The translations under genes were made by a program, and so were the position numbers. From JALHVH01 sp964585685 (GTDB lineage Bacteria; Acidobacteriota; Aminicenantia; Aminicenantales; Saccharicenantaceae), in assembly GCA_964585685.1 (NCBI GenBank), contig CAZPEP010000042.1, positions 113,776 through 177,775 on the forward strand: a stretch of 64,000 nucleotides of DNA, given 5' to 3'. The notes below the pieces were generated by a model. It had not been told where the DNA came from and searched no databases. It saw nothing but the letters and a program-made list of their open reading frames with translations. Each line of letters opens with the position of its first letter. The stretch's first letter is position 1. This document shows positions 44,421 through 51,606 of the stretch, piece after piece.

Positions 44421-44714
44421 ATGGAACAATCGACCAAAGACAGCGTTTACAGCATTTCGGATGACGTCGTCGCCCGAGAGACCGGGGGCGACATCGTCAT
44501 CGTCCCCCTGACGGCCGAGGTCGCGGGCCCGGAGAACGTGATGTTCACCCTGAACCGCACCGGCCAGGCCGTCTGGAAGAGGCTCGACGGCCGGAAAACC
44601 CTGGGCGAGATCTCGGCCGAACTGGCCGACGAGTTTCATGCGCCGCTCGAAACGGTGGAGCGCGGCGTCCTGAAACTGGCGACCGAACTTGCGACTCGCA
44701 AGATCATTCGCTGA
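44421..44714 (+). CDS. PqqD-like protein (RiPP recognition element)
   Basis: A 97-residue RRE-fold protein: VVARETGGDIVIVPLTAEVA, then MFTLNRTGQAVWKRLDGRKT, LGEISAELADEFHAPLETVE. The NxTGxxxWxRLDG turn is the PqqD signature. It is a paralogue of 48094-48390, sharing SDDVVARE-like, IVP and TGxxxWxRLDG blocks. It ends the polysaccharide export operon (34 bases after the Wzz-like gene), which puts a leader-peptide binder under the same strong promoter, next to the first precursor-like peptide gene on the other strand. Confidence 0.88.
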   Translation: MEQSTKDSVYSISDDVVARETGGDIVIVPLTAEVAGPENVMFTLNRTGQAVWKRLDGRKTLGEISAELADEFHAPLETVERGVLKLATELATRKIIR

Positions 44715-44836
44715 GGGGTCGGGTCTCCGGTCCGTCCTTGCGAGGAGCCCTGCGACGAAGCAATCGCACGGACTCGCAGGAGATTGCTTCGTTGCGCTCG
44801 CAATGACCGCGAGTGCCTAGAGACCTGACCCCTTAC
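44712..44836. repeat. Composite repeat with GGGGTCGGGTCTC / GAGACCTGACCCC ends
   Basis: About 125 bases. It starts inside the stop codon of the PqqD-like gene (CTGAGGGGTCGGGTCTCC) and ends GAGACCTGACCCC, the two ends being imperfect inverted repeats. Inside is TCCTTGCGAGGAGCCCTGCG with GAAGCAATCGCA, then the complementary GATTGCTTCGTTGCGCTCGC. This is a MITE- or BIME-like unit. Half-copies occur at 37.39, 40.24, 47.04, 45.11, 58.00 and 63.31 kb. Confidence 0.7.
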
Positions 44837-44847
44837 CAAATCGGGGA

Positions 44848-45033
44848 TTAGCTGTCAGCGTATATGTAGCAGTCGCCGGTGCAATCGGTAGCGGAACAAT
44901 ACGAGTCATCCCCGATCGCCCCGCTATGTTTGTAGCCCTTACACGTCGTCAGCAGCACTTCCTCCGGATGGTGGCGCGTGAGGACGAGGAGTTCCGGAGA
45001 TACCCATTCGTTCTTTGGTTCTTGAGGATTCAT
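44848..45033 (-). CDS. RiPP precursor-like Cys peptide 1
   Basis: A 61-residue peptide from ATG 45033, which has GAGGGGA seven bases before it (a longer ATG at 45048 lacks a ribosome site). The leader reads KNEWVSPELLVLTRHHPEEV and LLTTCK. The core then runs 29 residues with Cys spacing C-x4-C-x3-C and ends YIYADS. It shares the Trp, PEL, VL, PEE, CK framework with seven other peptides in the window and, like all of them, ends in Ser six residues after the last Cys. It has its own promoter (45068-45097) and lies beside the ABC exporter. Confidence 0.85.
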   Translation of the reverse strand: MNPQEPKNEWVSPELLVLTRHHPEEVLLTTCKGYKHSGAIGDDSYCSATDCTGDCYIYADS

Positions 45034-45067
45034 CGGTTTTCCCCTCATATCGGATTGATTGTGTATA

Positions 45068-45097
45068 TAATTATCATCGGCCGAACGGCAAAGTCAA
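45068..45097 (-). promoter_or_regulatory. Promoter of precursor-like peptide 1
   Basis: On the minus strand TTGACT (45097-45092), 18-base spacer, TAATTA (45073-45068). The -35 box overlaps the last bases of the exporter gene and abuts the repeat word GGGGTCAGGGGC. The 18-base spacing matches that before the other precursor genes. Confidence 0.6.
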
Positions 45098-46965
45098 GCC
45101 CCTGACCCCTCCACTTGCGCGTTGACCATCCGGGCGTAAAGCCCGTTTCGTTTCATCAACTCGCCATGCGTCCCCACTTCGGCGATCCCCCCGTCCGCCA
45201 TCACGTATATCAGGTCGGCCATCTTAACCGTGGCGAAGCGGTGGCTGATCAGGATGGCACTCCGTCCGCCGATGAGCTGGCGGAAATGATGGAAGAGCTC
45301 GGCCTCGGCCAGGGCGTCCAGGGCGCTCGTCGGCTCGTCCAGGATGACGATGCGGGCGTCGCGGAAGAAGGCCCTGGCCAGCGCCACTTTCTGCCATTCT
45401 CCCCAGCTCAGCTCCTGGCCTTCGCGGAAGCGAACGCCGAGCATGGTGTCGTATCCCAGGGGGAGCTTGCCGATCCGGCCGTCGATCCCGGCCAATTCCG
45501 CCGCTTTCGCGATCCGCTCCCGGTCCGGCTCGGCCCCCGGGTCCCCTAGCCAGATGTTCTCCCAGGCGGTGAGGGCGTAACGAAGATAGTCCTGAAAGAT
45601 CACCGTGATCCCCTTCCTCCAGGCGATCGGGTCCAGGGAGCGGAGATCCAAGCCGTTCATCTGGATCGAGCCCGCTGACGGGTCGTAGAGGCGGCAGAGG
45701 AGTTTGACCAGCGTCGTTTTGCCCGACCCGTTCTCGCCGACCAGGGCGACGACCTGACCGGGCCCCAGCGTGAAGTCCACCCCCTTGAGGTTGTCCCGAT
45801 CGCTGCCCGGGTAACGAAAGGCCAGGCCGCGGCAGACGAGCGGACCGGTCTCCGGCACGGGACTCGGTGAGGTGGGGACGGGAACGCGCGGCTTCAGGGA
45901 AAGGAAATTCTCGAAATCGATGAGGAAGAGATTGTCCTCATACAGGCCGGCCAGGCCGCGAAGGAGCGATTGCATGGAATTCAGAGCCATCTGGAAGCCG
46001 GAGTAATAGAGGAAAAGGTCGCCCAGGCTGAGCGTCCCGCGCACCGCGCGCAGGGCCACCCAGGCCAGGGCCCCGAACAGGGCCGCGACCGCGAGCGATT
46101 GGGTGATGAAATCGCTCCAGGCGCGCTGGCCCGAGATGTGCAGACGCCCCTTCCTGAGAGCAACGCGGAGTTCGAGGAAGCGCTTGCGCAGGGTCGTCCC
46201 CAGGTCGAAGAGGCGTACTTCCTTGGCGTGCTGGCCGTCCGTCAGGAGCCAGTGATAGTACCAGGCCCGGCGTTCGTTTTCGGCCTGCGCCCGTTCGAAA
46301 CGGAAGAGGCGCCGGGCGAAGAGGACTCGGATCAAGGCGCCCGGGATCGCGGCCAGGAAAAGGACGGCGGCTACTTGCCAGCCCAGGGCGAACAGGAGGG
46401 CGGCGATACCTCCGAAGGAGACGACGTTCTGGCCGATCGAGAGCAGTCCGTTGGAGATGCGGGTGGGGCGGTAGGGCGCCTCCTGTTGGGCCCGATGGAG
46501 GGTGTCCTGGTAGCGGGTGTCCTCGTAGTATTCGAGATCCACAGCGACCGATTGGGCGTGAAGGATGTCCGAAACCTTGTCGACCACGAGCGTGGATTGG
46601 GCTTGTCCGGCCAACTCCCCGAGCGACCGGCAGAGGGCGGCCACGAGGACGCTTCCCCCCGCGAGGGCAACCAGCAGGAGGATAGAGGAGGGGATCGAGG
46701 AGAGATCGAGAGAAGAGGCGGCGCGAGAAACGGCGGGGGAGGCCGGGGCGGCGGCGACCACGGCGCTTTTGGCGACGGTGACCGCGTCGATGATCCTCTT
46801 GATGAGATACAGAGTGGCCAGCGGCAATAAGCCCTGGAGGATGACCAGGACCATGTTGAGCACGGCCCATCCCGGGGCGGATTGCCAGACCAGCCGGACG
46901 GCCCGTCCCAGGCGGAAGGCCTGCCCCACGGCCTGCGATATTTTGGGTGGAACGACTTTACTCAA
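45094..46965 (-). CDS. ABC exporter with fused ATPase, candidate peptide exporter
   Basis: A 623-residue half-transporter starting with TTG (46965). Membrane segments occupy residues 30-330 (for example LNMVLVILQGLLPLATLYLI). The ATPase has Walker A VGENGSGKTTLVKLL, a Walker B VILDEPTSALD, and the H-loop in ILISHRFATVK. The signature is ELSWGEWQKVALARAFF: Trp replaces the second Gly of LSGGQ. There is no N-terminal C39 peptidase, so leader cleavage, if any, must come from another enzyme such as the S26-type peptidase next door. It is flanked by two precursor/PqqD genes, so peptide export is the likely role. Promoter at 47008-47037. Confidence 0.88.
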   Translation of the reverse strand: MSKVVPPKISQAVGQAFRLGRAVRLVWQSAPGWAVLNMVLVILQGLLPLATLYLIKRIIDAVTVAKSAVVAAAPASPAVSRAASSLDLSSIPSSILLLVALAGGSVLVAALCRSLGELAGQAQSTLVVDKVSDILHAQSVAVDLEYYEDTRYQDTLHRAQQEAPYRPTRISNGLLSIGQNVVSFGGIAALLFALGWQVAAVLFLAAIPGALIRVLFARRLFRFERAQAENERRAWYYHWLLTDGQHAKEVRLFDLGTTLRKRFLELRVALRKGRLHISGQRAWSDFITQSLAVAALFGALAWVALRAVRGTLSLGDLFLYYSGFQMALNSMQSLLRGLAGLYEDNLFLIDFENFLSLKPRVPVPTSPSPVPETGPLVCRGLAFRYPGSDRDNLKGVDFTLGPGQVVALVGENGSGKTTLVKLLCRLYDPSAGSIQMNGLDLRSLDPIAWRKGITVIFQDYLRYALTAWENIWLGDPGAEPDRERIAKAAELAGIDGRIGKLPLGYDTMLGVRFREGQELSWGEWQKVALARAFFRDARIVILDEPTSALDALAEAELFHHFRQLIGGRSAILISHRFATVKMADLIYVMADGGIAEVGTHGELMKRNGLYARMVNAQVEGSGA

Positions 46966-47007
46966 GCGGCGCTATTCTGCCTCGGGTCTCGCATTCTGAT
47001 TACACCG

Positions 47008-47037
47008 ACTATATATTATCGGCCGCGGCGCGGTCAA
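47008..47037 (-). promoter_or_regulatory. Candidate promoter of the ABC exporter gene
   Basis: Minus strand TTGACC (47037-47032), 18-base spacer, TATAGT (47013-47008). As with peptide 1, the -35 box directly follows a GGGGTCAGG repeat end (GGAGGGGTCAGGCTTCTTGACC region), in the spacer after the S26-type peptidase gene. Confidence 0.55.
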
Positions 47038-47053
47038 GAAGCCTGACCCCTCC

Positions 47054-47536
47054 TTACCTGACGAACGGACGGACGAAGCGCCACGTTGTCCAAACGATCC
47101 GTGTCAGCCAGCCGCGCCGGGACAGGTAGGCGACGGCGACGCGCTCGACCCCGGATCCAAACCGCACCCGCTTGCTGCCGCGCTCCACGCGCGCGACGCG
47201 GCCGAGAATGCTTGGAGCAGGCACGCGCGCGTCGGATAAAGGCGAGTTGTCGCCTTTGATGGTGAAGCCGTCACGGGAAACGGCGACGACGCGATGGACA
47301 ACGAGCTTGCCGCTCTCCGGAAGTTGGAAGGCGACCACGTCGCCGATGCGGACTCGGGCGGGCGTGGGGGCGACGGTGATCACGTCGCCGCTCCGGATGA
47401 ACGGCGTCATGCTGAATCCGGTCGCCTGAAAGCGGAACGGCGCGCCTTTGTCCAGGACCGCCGTCATCAGCTCGGCGAAGGCCGCGTTCGGCATCGCCAG
47501 CTGGGTCTGATCCGCCTTGACGTACTTTCCGGTCAT
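47054..47536 (-). CDS. S26-type signal-peptidase-like protease
   Basis: About 160 residues from ATG 47536, overlapping the acetyltransferase stop as ATGA. FRFQATGFSMTPFIRSGDVI is the S24/S26 box with the catalytic Ser in GFSMTP. KLVVHRVVAVSRDGFTIKGD is box C/D: the basic residue before VV is His-Arg, the Ser-His form of archaeal/ER-type signal peptidases rather than Ser-Lys. GDNSPLSDARVPAPSILGRV completes it. There is no long N-terminal anchor. In this operon it is a good candidate for removing RiPP leaders. Confidence 0.83.
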   Translation of the reverse strand: MTGKYVKADQTQLAMPNAAFAELMTAVLDKGAPFRFQATGFSMTPFIRSGDVITVAPTPARVRIGDVVAFQLPESGKLVVHRVVAVSRDGFTIKGDNSPLSDARVPAPSILGRVARVERGSKRVRFGSGVERVAVAYLSRRGWLTRIVWTTWRFVRPFVR

Positions 47537-48084
47537 TCGGGATCCGTCAACGGCTTTCGCATCACGATCCGCCGGCTGCCGGACGGCTTCCGCCCGCTCT
47601 CCAATTTCGCTTCCAGTTCGGGAATGACGCAAAAATCGAACCGCAACTTCCGGTACAAGCGGATCGCCCGCGCGTTGTCGTCATCGACAAGCAGGCTCAA
47701 CGCCGGCGCGCCTTCCTCGCGGGAACGGGCGATCACGGTCAGGCTCAGGGTCTCGCCGATGCCGAATCCCTGATGGCGCGATTTAACGACCAGGCCGAAC
47801 AGCCAGTGCCCGGTGTACGGGAAATGCTCCGGCGGATGACGGACCAACTGGACGAACCCGGCCAGTTGTCCTCGCCGGTATGCCACCCACTCCGTGACGT
47901 CCGGGTTTTGACGCAGAGTCGGGTCGCCACGCGGGTTGAGCCAGAGACGCACCTCGATTTTTTCGGCATCGGTCGCCTCGCGAATCGTGACGCGCGCGGC
48001 AAAACGCCGTCCCAGCTTACGGTAGAGGGCCAGGTTCTGGAATCGGCGCACAATCGCGCCGGCGATCCGGCGGAGCCGCGGCAT
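47533..48084 (-). CDS. GNAT-family N-acetyltransferase
   Basis: A 183-residue protein. LFGLVVKSRHQGFGIGETLS is the acetyl-CoA-binding motif A (Q/RxxGxG/A). DDDNARAIRLYRKLRFDFCV is motif B with the Asn and Tyr typical of ribosomal or small-peptide acetyltransferases. It overlaps the S26-type gene (ATGA) and lies 9 bases downstream of a PqqD-like gene, so it is part of the RiPP operon and may acetylate a peptide N-terminus or Lys. Substrate not predictable. Confidence 0.85.
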   Translation of the reverse strand: MPRLRRIAGAIVRRFQNLALYRKLGRRFAARVTIREATDAEKIEVRLWLNPRGDPTLRQNPDVTEWVAYRRGQLAGFVQLVRHPPEHFPYTGHWLFGLVVKSRHQGFGIGETLSLTVIARSREEGAPALSLLVDDDNARAIRLYRKLRFDFCVIPELEAKLESGRKPSGSRRIVMRKPLTDPE

Positions 48085-48093
48085 CGTGCGCTC

Positions 48094-48390
48094 CTACCGC
48101 GCGACGACCATTTTGCGCCGGACGAGTTCCGTGACCAGGCCGAGAACGTCGCGCTCGACGTCGGCGGCGGGCGCGACGTACTCGGAGGCCAGGTCGGCCG
48201 CGACCAGGCGCAACGATTTGACGCCGTCGAGCCGCCGCCAGATCTCCCGGCCGGTCTTGTTCATCGTGTACAGCTCATCCTCCATGTCGCCGATGCCCGA
48301 GGCGATAGGGACGATGATGAGTTCGCCGTCGATCTCGCGGGCGACGACATCCTCGGACGGAGCGCAGATGGATTCGATCGTTAGGCTCAT
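48094..48390 (-). CDS. PqqD-like protein (RiPP recognition element)
   Basis: A 98-residue RRE-fold protein: EDVVAREIDGELIIVPIASG, MNKTGREIWRRLDGVKSLRL, VAADLASEYVAPAADVERDV. Paralogue of 44421-44714. In PQQ, lasso and sactipeptide pathways such small proteins present the leader to the radical SAM or ATP-dependent enzyme. Here it follows precursor 2 and the radical SAM/kinase fusion by 83 bases, on the same strand, ahead of acetyltransferase and peptidase. Confidence 0.9.
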   Translation of the reverse strand: MSLTIESICAPSEDVVAREIDGELIIVPIASGIGDMEDELYTMNKTGREIWRRLDGVKSLRLVAADLASEYVAPAADVERDVLGLVTELVRRKMVVAR

Positions 48391-48473
48391 CGCTTGTTTC
48401 CTTTCTCGCCGCAGCTTTTATTCATTGCCGGATTCGGTTTGGCGACATAACGTGCAAACTCGGGTCGACTGAA

Positions 48474-48653
48474 TTAGGATGTCGCTATTTCCAAGCAAAG
48501 ATCGACCCCGTTCACTAGGCACTCGCTAAAGGAGCTCTCGGAGGACGAGATAGTCCCGTCCCCCTTGCAGCCGGCTAATAGAGTTTCCTCCGGTTTGCTT
48601 CGGACTAAAACCACGAGCTCGGGAGTCGACCAGGTATTCTCAATTATTGTCAT
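48474..48653 (-). CDS. RiPP precursor-like Cys peptide 2
   Basis: A 59-residue peptide from ATG 48653, with GGGAGG about ten bases before it (an upstream ATG at 48695 overlaps the fusion enzyme stop and is less likely). Leader: NTWSTPELVVLVRSKPEETL, then LAGCK. The core is Ser-rich (GDGTISSSESSF) with C-x7-C spacing and ends LEIATS. It has one core Cys fewer than its relatives but keeps the terminal Ser six residues after the last Cys. It is directly downstream (38 bases) of the radical SAM/HprK-like fusion gene, making that enzyme its most likely modifier. Confidence 0.88.
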   Translation of the reverse strand: MTIIENTWSTPELVVLVRSKPEETLLAGCKGDGTISSSESSFSECLVNGVDLCLEIATS

Positions 48654-48691
48654 AACGGCCAGCCTCCCTCCCCCGAGATTTCGAAGCTCTC

Positions 48692-50707
48692 TCATAATCG
48701 CACCGCCGGCATCCTCGTCAACTCCTCGAGCTTGTCGACGATGTCCCCGCTTTTATCGAACCGCATGACGTAGGCCGGAATTTCCGGCGCCATCCGCTCG
48801 ATGAGGTCGAGGGTCTTGTTCCACCAGTCGGCCGTGACGAAAGGCTTGATCAGGCAGGCCAGTAGGCGCCGCCTGATCTCCGGCGGGTCCGTAAGCGGCG
48901 TCAGGGTGTTCTCGGCTGCCTTTTCCAGAAACAGGAAAGCGCGCAGGGGCGCGGACGCGGCCGAAACGACGGGCACCTCTCCGTGGCTCCATGTGCCGTA
49001 GACCCGCCAGCCGTCGTCCCGGAGGCGGACGATGTTGCGGTCGTCGCAGAGGATTTCCACTTTCGGCCCGGCGCTCGCGCCCGGAGCCGCTCCCCGCGAG
49101 CTCTCGGCCTCCGCCCCGGCCCCGGCCGCCAACAAGATATTGGTTATCGTCGATTTCCCCGCTTCAGAGTGGCCGACGAAGAGCAATCCCGCGCCGTTGA
49201 GAATCGCCCCCGCCGAATGCATGTATAACCCCTGACGGTCGGCCAGAAGCCGGGCGATGAGGATCTGGTCGGAGGGGAACATCGTCACGGAATGAAGGTC
49301 GCCCTTAAGCCAGATCTCCTCCCGGTCGTTATAGACGCGGGCCTTGGTGTGCTCCTTGTTGAAGGTCGCGACTCGGTGGAGCGACGCGTCGCCGGCCTGG
49401 GGCGAGATGCCGAGATAGATATAGGAGCCGTTCTGCCGGTAGATGGCCCACGGCGGTTTGCGATAAAGCTCCGTTCCGAGTTCCCGGCCTTCGAGGTCGG
49501 GGAGGGCAAAGTGGTGGCGGATCGTCACCGTGTCCGGGCCGGGGCCGTCGACGCGAAAGGCTTCGAACTTCGGGTGGAAGGTCCGGTCGTCGATGGGCAG
49601 GTCGCTGTCCACCTGGAGGGTGATCCCCGCGGTCTCGAAATAGCGGCGATGATGTGCCTGCCAATCGGCTTTGAACCGCTTGTTCTCCTCCGCGACCTCG
49701 CACAGATGCTCCACGCGCGCCGTGTATCGTCCGTGCTCGAGCCAGCCGTAGACCGGGCACCAGCGGCATGCGGCGCGCTTCTCGCAGGAGCCGCAATGCA
49801 TCTCGTGCTCCGCGTCGCCCGGCGCCTTGGCCGCCAGCGAGGGGATGAAAACGTCCCAAGCCTCCTCGAACGAGCCCCGCCGCAGGTCATAACGCATGGC
49901 CGGGTCCTTGAGGAACGAGCAGAACGTCATCATGCCGTAGGGGTCGATATGAAAGTCGCGGCGCCCGGCGATACAGCGGGCGAACAGGCCCTGGCCGGAC
50001 GGGGCGAATTCGTACTCGTGGCCTCCTCCCTCTTCTTGGGTGGGGTCGGGTTGATCCAGCTCCACGACGTCCTTGGGATCGAGCCGCTGGCGGGCGATCT
50101 CGGCGTTCCGCTCCGGGTCGCCGCAGGCCGAAAGATAAAGCCAGGGGGCCCCGACGCGCCAGTGCTTGCTCAGCGATTTGGCCAGCTCGACCATCTTCGG
50201 CCACTCATGCCAGTTGTCGCGCATCGGGATCAGCTGGACGATGAAGCCCGCGCCCGCTTCTTTCAGGTAGCGGAAACCGCGCATGACCATCTCGAAGCCG
50301 CCGGGATGGCGGGTTACGCGGTCGTAGGTTTCGGGCGTCGCCCCGTAGAGGGCGATCATCTTGGTTCCCTTGCGCGTCAGGAGGCGGGCGAGCTCAGGGG
50401 TGATGAGCGTCCCGTTGGTGTTGAAGGTGTAGGATACGGCGCGGGCCGTCAGCAGGTCGAAGATCTCTGGAAAATCGGGGCGGAGCACGGGCTCACCGCC
50501 CGAGATCGACCAGCGGCGCGCCCCCATGGTCCGGGCCTGGCCGACGATGTCCTTGATCTCGTCGAAGGAGAGCTCGCGGGCTTGGGCCGCGGAATCGTTC
50601 GCGGGGATGCTCAGCCAGCAATGGCGGCAGGCGTTGTTACAGCGGTAGGTCAGGTCGATGTGACCTTCGAGCGGGAGGCGGAAGTCTTTGAACGCTTTAG
50701 GCGGCAT
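48692..50707 (-). CDS. Radical SAM/SPASM enzyme fused to an HprK-like kinase domain
   Basis: A 671-residue fusion. The radical SAM core has C23-x3-C27-x2-C30 (RCNNACRHC), RRWSISGGEPVLRPDF and the NTNGTLI strand. A SPASM domain follows at about residues 240-345 (CIAGRRDF, MTFCSF, HCGSCEKRAACRWCP, HLCEV), enough Cys for auxiliary FeS clusters. From about 400 on, the protein is HprK-like: QGLYMHSAGAILNGAGLLFV, P-loop GHSEAGKST near 512-520, and ILCDDRNIVRLRDDGWRVYG. I do not know a described enzyme with this domain order. It probably both crosslinks and phosphorylates the precursor peptides. The start follows a TATAAT-like box by 22 bases. Confidence 0.9.
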   Translation of the reverse strand: MPPKAFKDFRLPLEGHIDLTYRCNNACRHCWLSIPANDSAAQARELSFDEIKDIVGQARTMGARRWSISGGEPVLRPDFPEIFDLLTARAVSYTFNTNGTLITPELARLLTRKGTKMIALYGATPETYDRVTRHPGGFEMVMRGFRYLKEAGAGFIVQLIPMRDNWHEWPKMVELAKSLSKHWRVGAPWLYLSACGDPERNAEIARQRLDPKDVVELDQPDPTQEEGGGHEYEFAPSGQGLFARCIAGRRDFHIDPYGMMTFCSFLKDPAMRYDLRRGSFEEAWDVFIPSLAAKAPGDAEHEMHCGSCEKRAACRWCPVYGWLEHGRYTARVEHLCEVAEENKRFKADWQAHHRRYFETAGITLQVDSDLPIDDRTFHPKFEAFRVDGPGPDTVTIRHHFALPDLEGRELGTELYRKPPWAIYRQNGSYIYLGISPQAGDASLHRVATFNKEHTKARVYNDREEIWLKGDLHSVTMFPSDQILIARLLADRQGLYMHSAGAILNGAGLLFVGHSEAGKSTITNILLAAGAGAEAESSRGAAPGASAGPKVEILCDDRNIVRLRDDGWRVYGTWSHGEVPVVSAASAPLRAFLFLEKAAENTLTPLTDPPEIRRRLLACLIKPFVTADWWNKTLDLIERMAPEIPAYVMRFDKSGDIVDKLEELTRMPAVRL

Positions 50708-50763
50708 TGGTTTTCCCCGGGCCGATTATACTCGAGTTTCGGCGGCGCACGCCAATCGTTTTT

Positions 50764-50835
50764 CTGAGGGGTCAGGTCTCAATTTTCAACTTTTAGTCCG
50801 GACCAAAAGTTGAAAATTGAGACCTGACCCCTCAG
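50764..50835. repeat. Long perfect palindrome, copy 1
   Basis: Two 31-base arms (50764-50794 and 50805-50835) are perfect inverted copies, with a 10-base loop that is itself largely self-complementary (GTCCGGAC). The arm starts CTGAGGGGTCAGGTCTCAAT and continues TTTCAACTTTT. A second copy with the same arm is at 57997-58068. It lies between divergent-end genes (start of the fusion enzyme, end of peptide 3). It could act as a two-way terminator or be a mobile MITE; no U-tract beyond the arm's own T-run. Confidence 0.9.
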
Positions 50836-50870
50836 CTTTCGCTATTTGGCAAAGCCAAGGACGTTAGAAA

Positions 50871-51074
50871 TTAAGAAGATGATTGAAAGTCACACCACGG
50901 AGAACACTGTTCAGCTGCAAAACATGAACCATAAGTATAAGTCGAAGAAATTAGAGATCCTCCCAACGCCCATCCCTCCTTACAAACAGCCAATACACGT
51001 TCTTCCGGCTTGCTCCGCACGAGGACAGTCAGTTCGGGCGTCGTCCAGACTTCCGGCGATTCTTTTGTTTTCAT
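50871..51074 (-). CDS. RiPP precursor-like Cys peptide 3 (type I)
   Basis: A 67-residue peptide with GGGGAGA before ATG 51074. Leader: MKTKESPEVWTTPELTVLVR, then SKPEERVLAVCK. The core has C-x5-C-x3-C spacing (SCFAAEQCSPWC) and ends DFQSSS. The leader is identical to peptide 4 through 25 residues, while the cores share only the Cys scaffold, which is the divergence pattern expected of RiPP precursors under diversifying selection. Own promoter at 51102-51131. Confidence 0.93.
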   Translation of the reverse strand: MKTKESPEVWTTPELTVLVRSKPEERVLAVCKEGWALGGSLISSTYTYGSCFAAEQCSPWCDFQSSS

Positions 51075-51101
51075 GGATTCTCCCCCCTTACGATTGTACC
51101 A

Positions 51102-51131
51102 ATTCTATCTCGATGGCAGGGGGGATGTCAA
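51102..51131 (-). promoter_or_regulatory. TTGACA-N18-TAGAAT promoter of peptide 3
   Basis: Minus strand TTGACA (51131-51126), 18-base spacer, TAGAAT (51107-51102). The spacer and -10 flank (GAGATAGAATTGG-like) are shared with the promoters of peptides 4, 6, 8 and the YkgJ-type gene. Confidence 0.78.
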
Positions 51132-51199
51132 TGAAACCGGATCCGTACGTCGCGCCTTCCTTAACGGATTCCCAGGGTCAAAACCCAAGGGATCAAGGG

Positions 51200-51397
51200 C
51201 TAGGAGCTAGCAAGAGTATCGCACTTAGCCTCCCCACAAGGAACCCACCCAAGATCACACCCCGCATACCCACCATTAACACCCTCATTACTCCCTAAAT
51301 GCTTACACGCACTTAATACCGCCTCCTCCGGCTTGCTCCGCACGAGGACAGTCAGTTCGGGCGTCGTCCAGACTTCTGGCGATTCTTTTGTTTTCAT
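51200..51397 (-). CDS. RiPP precursor-like Cys peptide 4 (type I)
   Basis: A 65-residue peptide with a GGGGGTG site before ATG 51397. Leader: MKTKESPEVWTTPELTVLVR, then SKPEEAVLSACK. The core is HLGSNEGVNGGYAG followed by C-x6-C-x4-C and ends DTLASS. Directly downstream of its stop is CAAGGGCTAGGA-like sequence that recurs after other members, marking the unit of duplication. Own promoter at 51424-51453. Confidence 0.93.
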   Translation of the reverse strand: MKTKESPEVWTTPELTVLVRSKPEEAVLSACKHLGSNEGVNGGYAGCDLGWVPCGEAKCDTLASS

Positions 51398-51423
51398 ATG
51401 TTCACCCCCTTACGACCGTACCG

Positions 51424-51453
51424 ATTCTATCTCTGCAGTAGGGAAGAAGTCAA
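51424..51453 (-). promoter_or_regulatory. TTGACT-N18-TAGAAT promoter of peptide 4
   Basis: Minus strand TTGACT (51453-51448), 18-base spacer, TAGAAT (51429-51424). Same spacing and -10 as the other type I precursor promoters. Confidence 0.78.
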
Positions 51454-51472
51454 GGGACTAAGGGGTCAGGGC

Positions 51473-51506
51473 TTGACATCCCCATTAAGAAGCTGTACAT
51501 TGTACA
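51473..51506 (+). promoter_or_regulatory. Promoter and operator of the BrnA-type gene
   Basis: TTGACA (51473-51478), 17-base spacer, TACATT (51496-51501). The self-complementary pair TGTACA-T-TGTACA (51494-51506) covers the -10 region, an ideal autoregulatory operator. Transcripts would begin near 51508, almost at the first ATG, so the message is nearly leaderless. The -35 directly follows a GGGGTCAGGG repeat end. Confidence 0.75.
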
Positions 51507-51507
51507 T

Positions 51508-51606
51508 ATGAATGAGATCCGATTCGAATGGGACGGGCCAAATGAAAAAGCATTACGATTTCGGAAAGATGAAGGGCCAGCCGAACCCCTACCTCAAGCA
51601 ACTTAA
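51508..51606 (+). pseudogene. BrnT-like toxin fragment (32 codons)
   Basis: ATG 51508 opens a short frame MNEIRFEWDGPNEKALRFRK that stops at 51606. The IRFEWDxxNExKxxxF pattern is the start of BrnT toxins (FEWDxxKxxxNxxKHGV). Only about a third of the usual 90 residues remain. The antitoxin frame starts inside it at 51542, so the two overlap in different frames. Probably a deletion removed the toxin body and joined its start to the antitoxin gene. Confidence 0.5.

Noticed and set aside
45094..46965. C39-peptidase-containing exporter (double-Gly leader cleavage)
   Set aside because: The N-terminus goes straight into membrane segments; no Cys-His protease domain, and the precursors have no GG junction.
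50846..51298. 150-codon plus-strand frame across peptides 3 and 4
   Set aside because: Antisense to two precursor genes that have leaders, ribosome sites and promoters.
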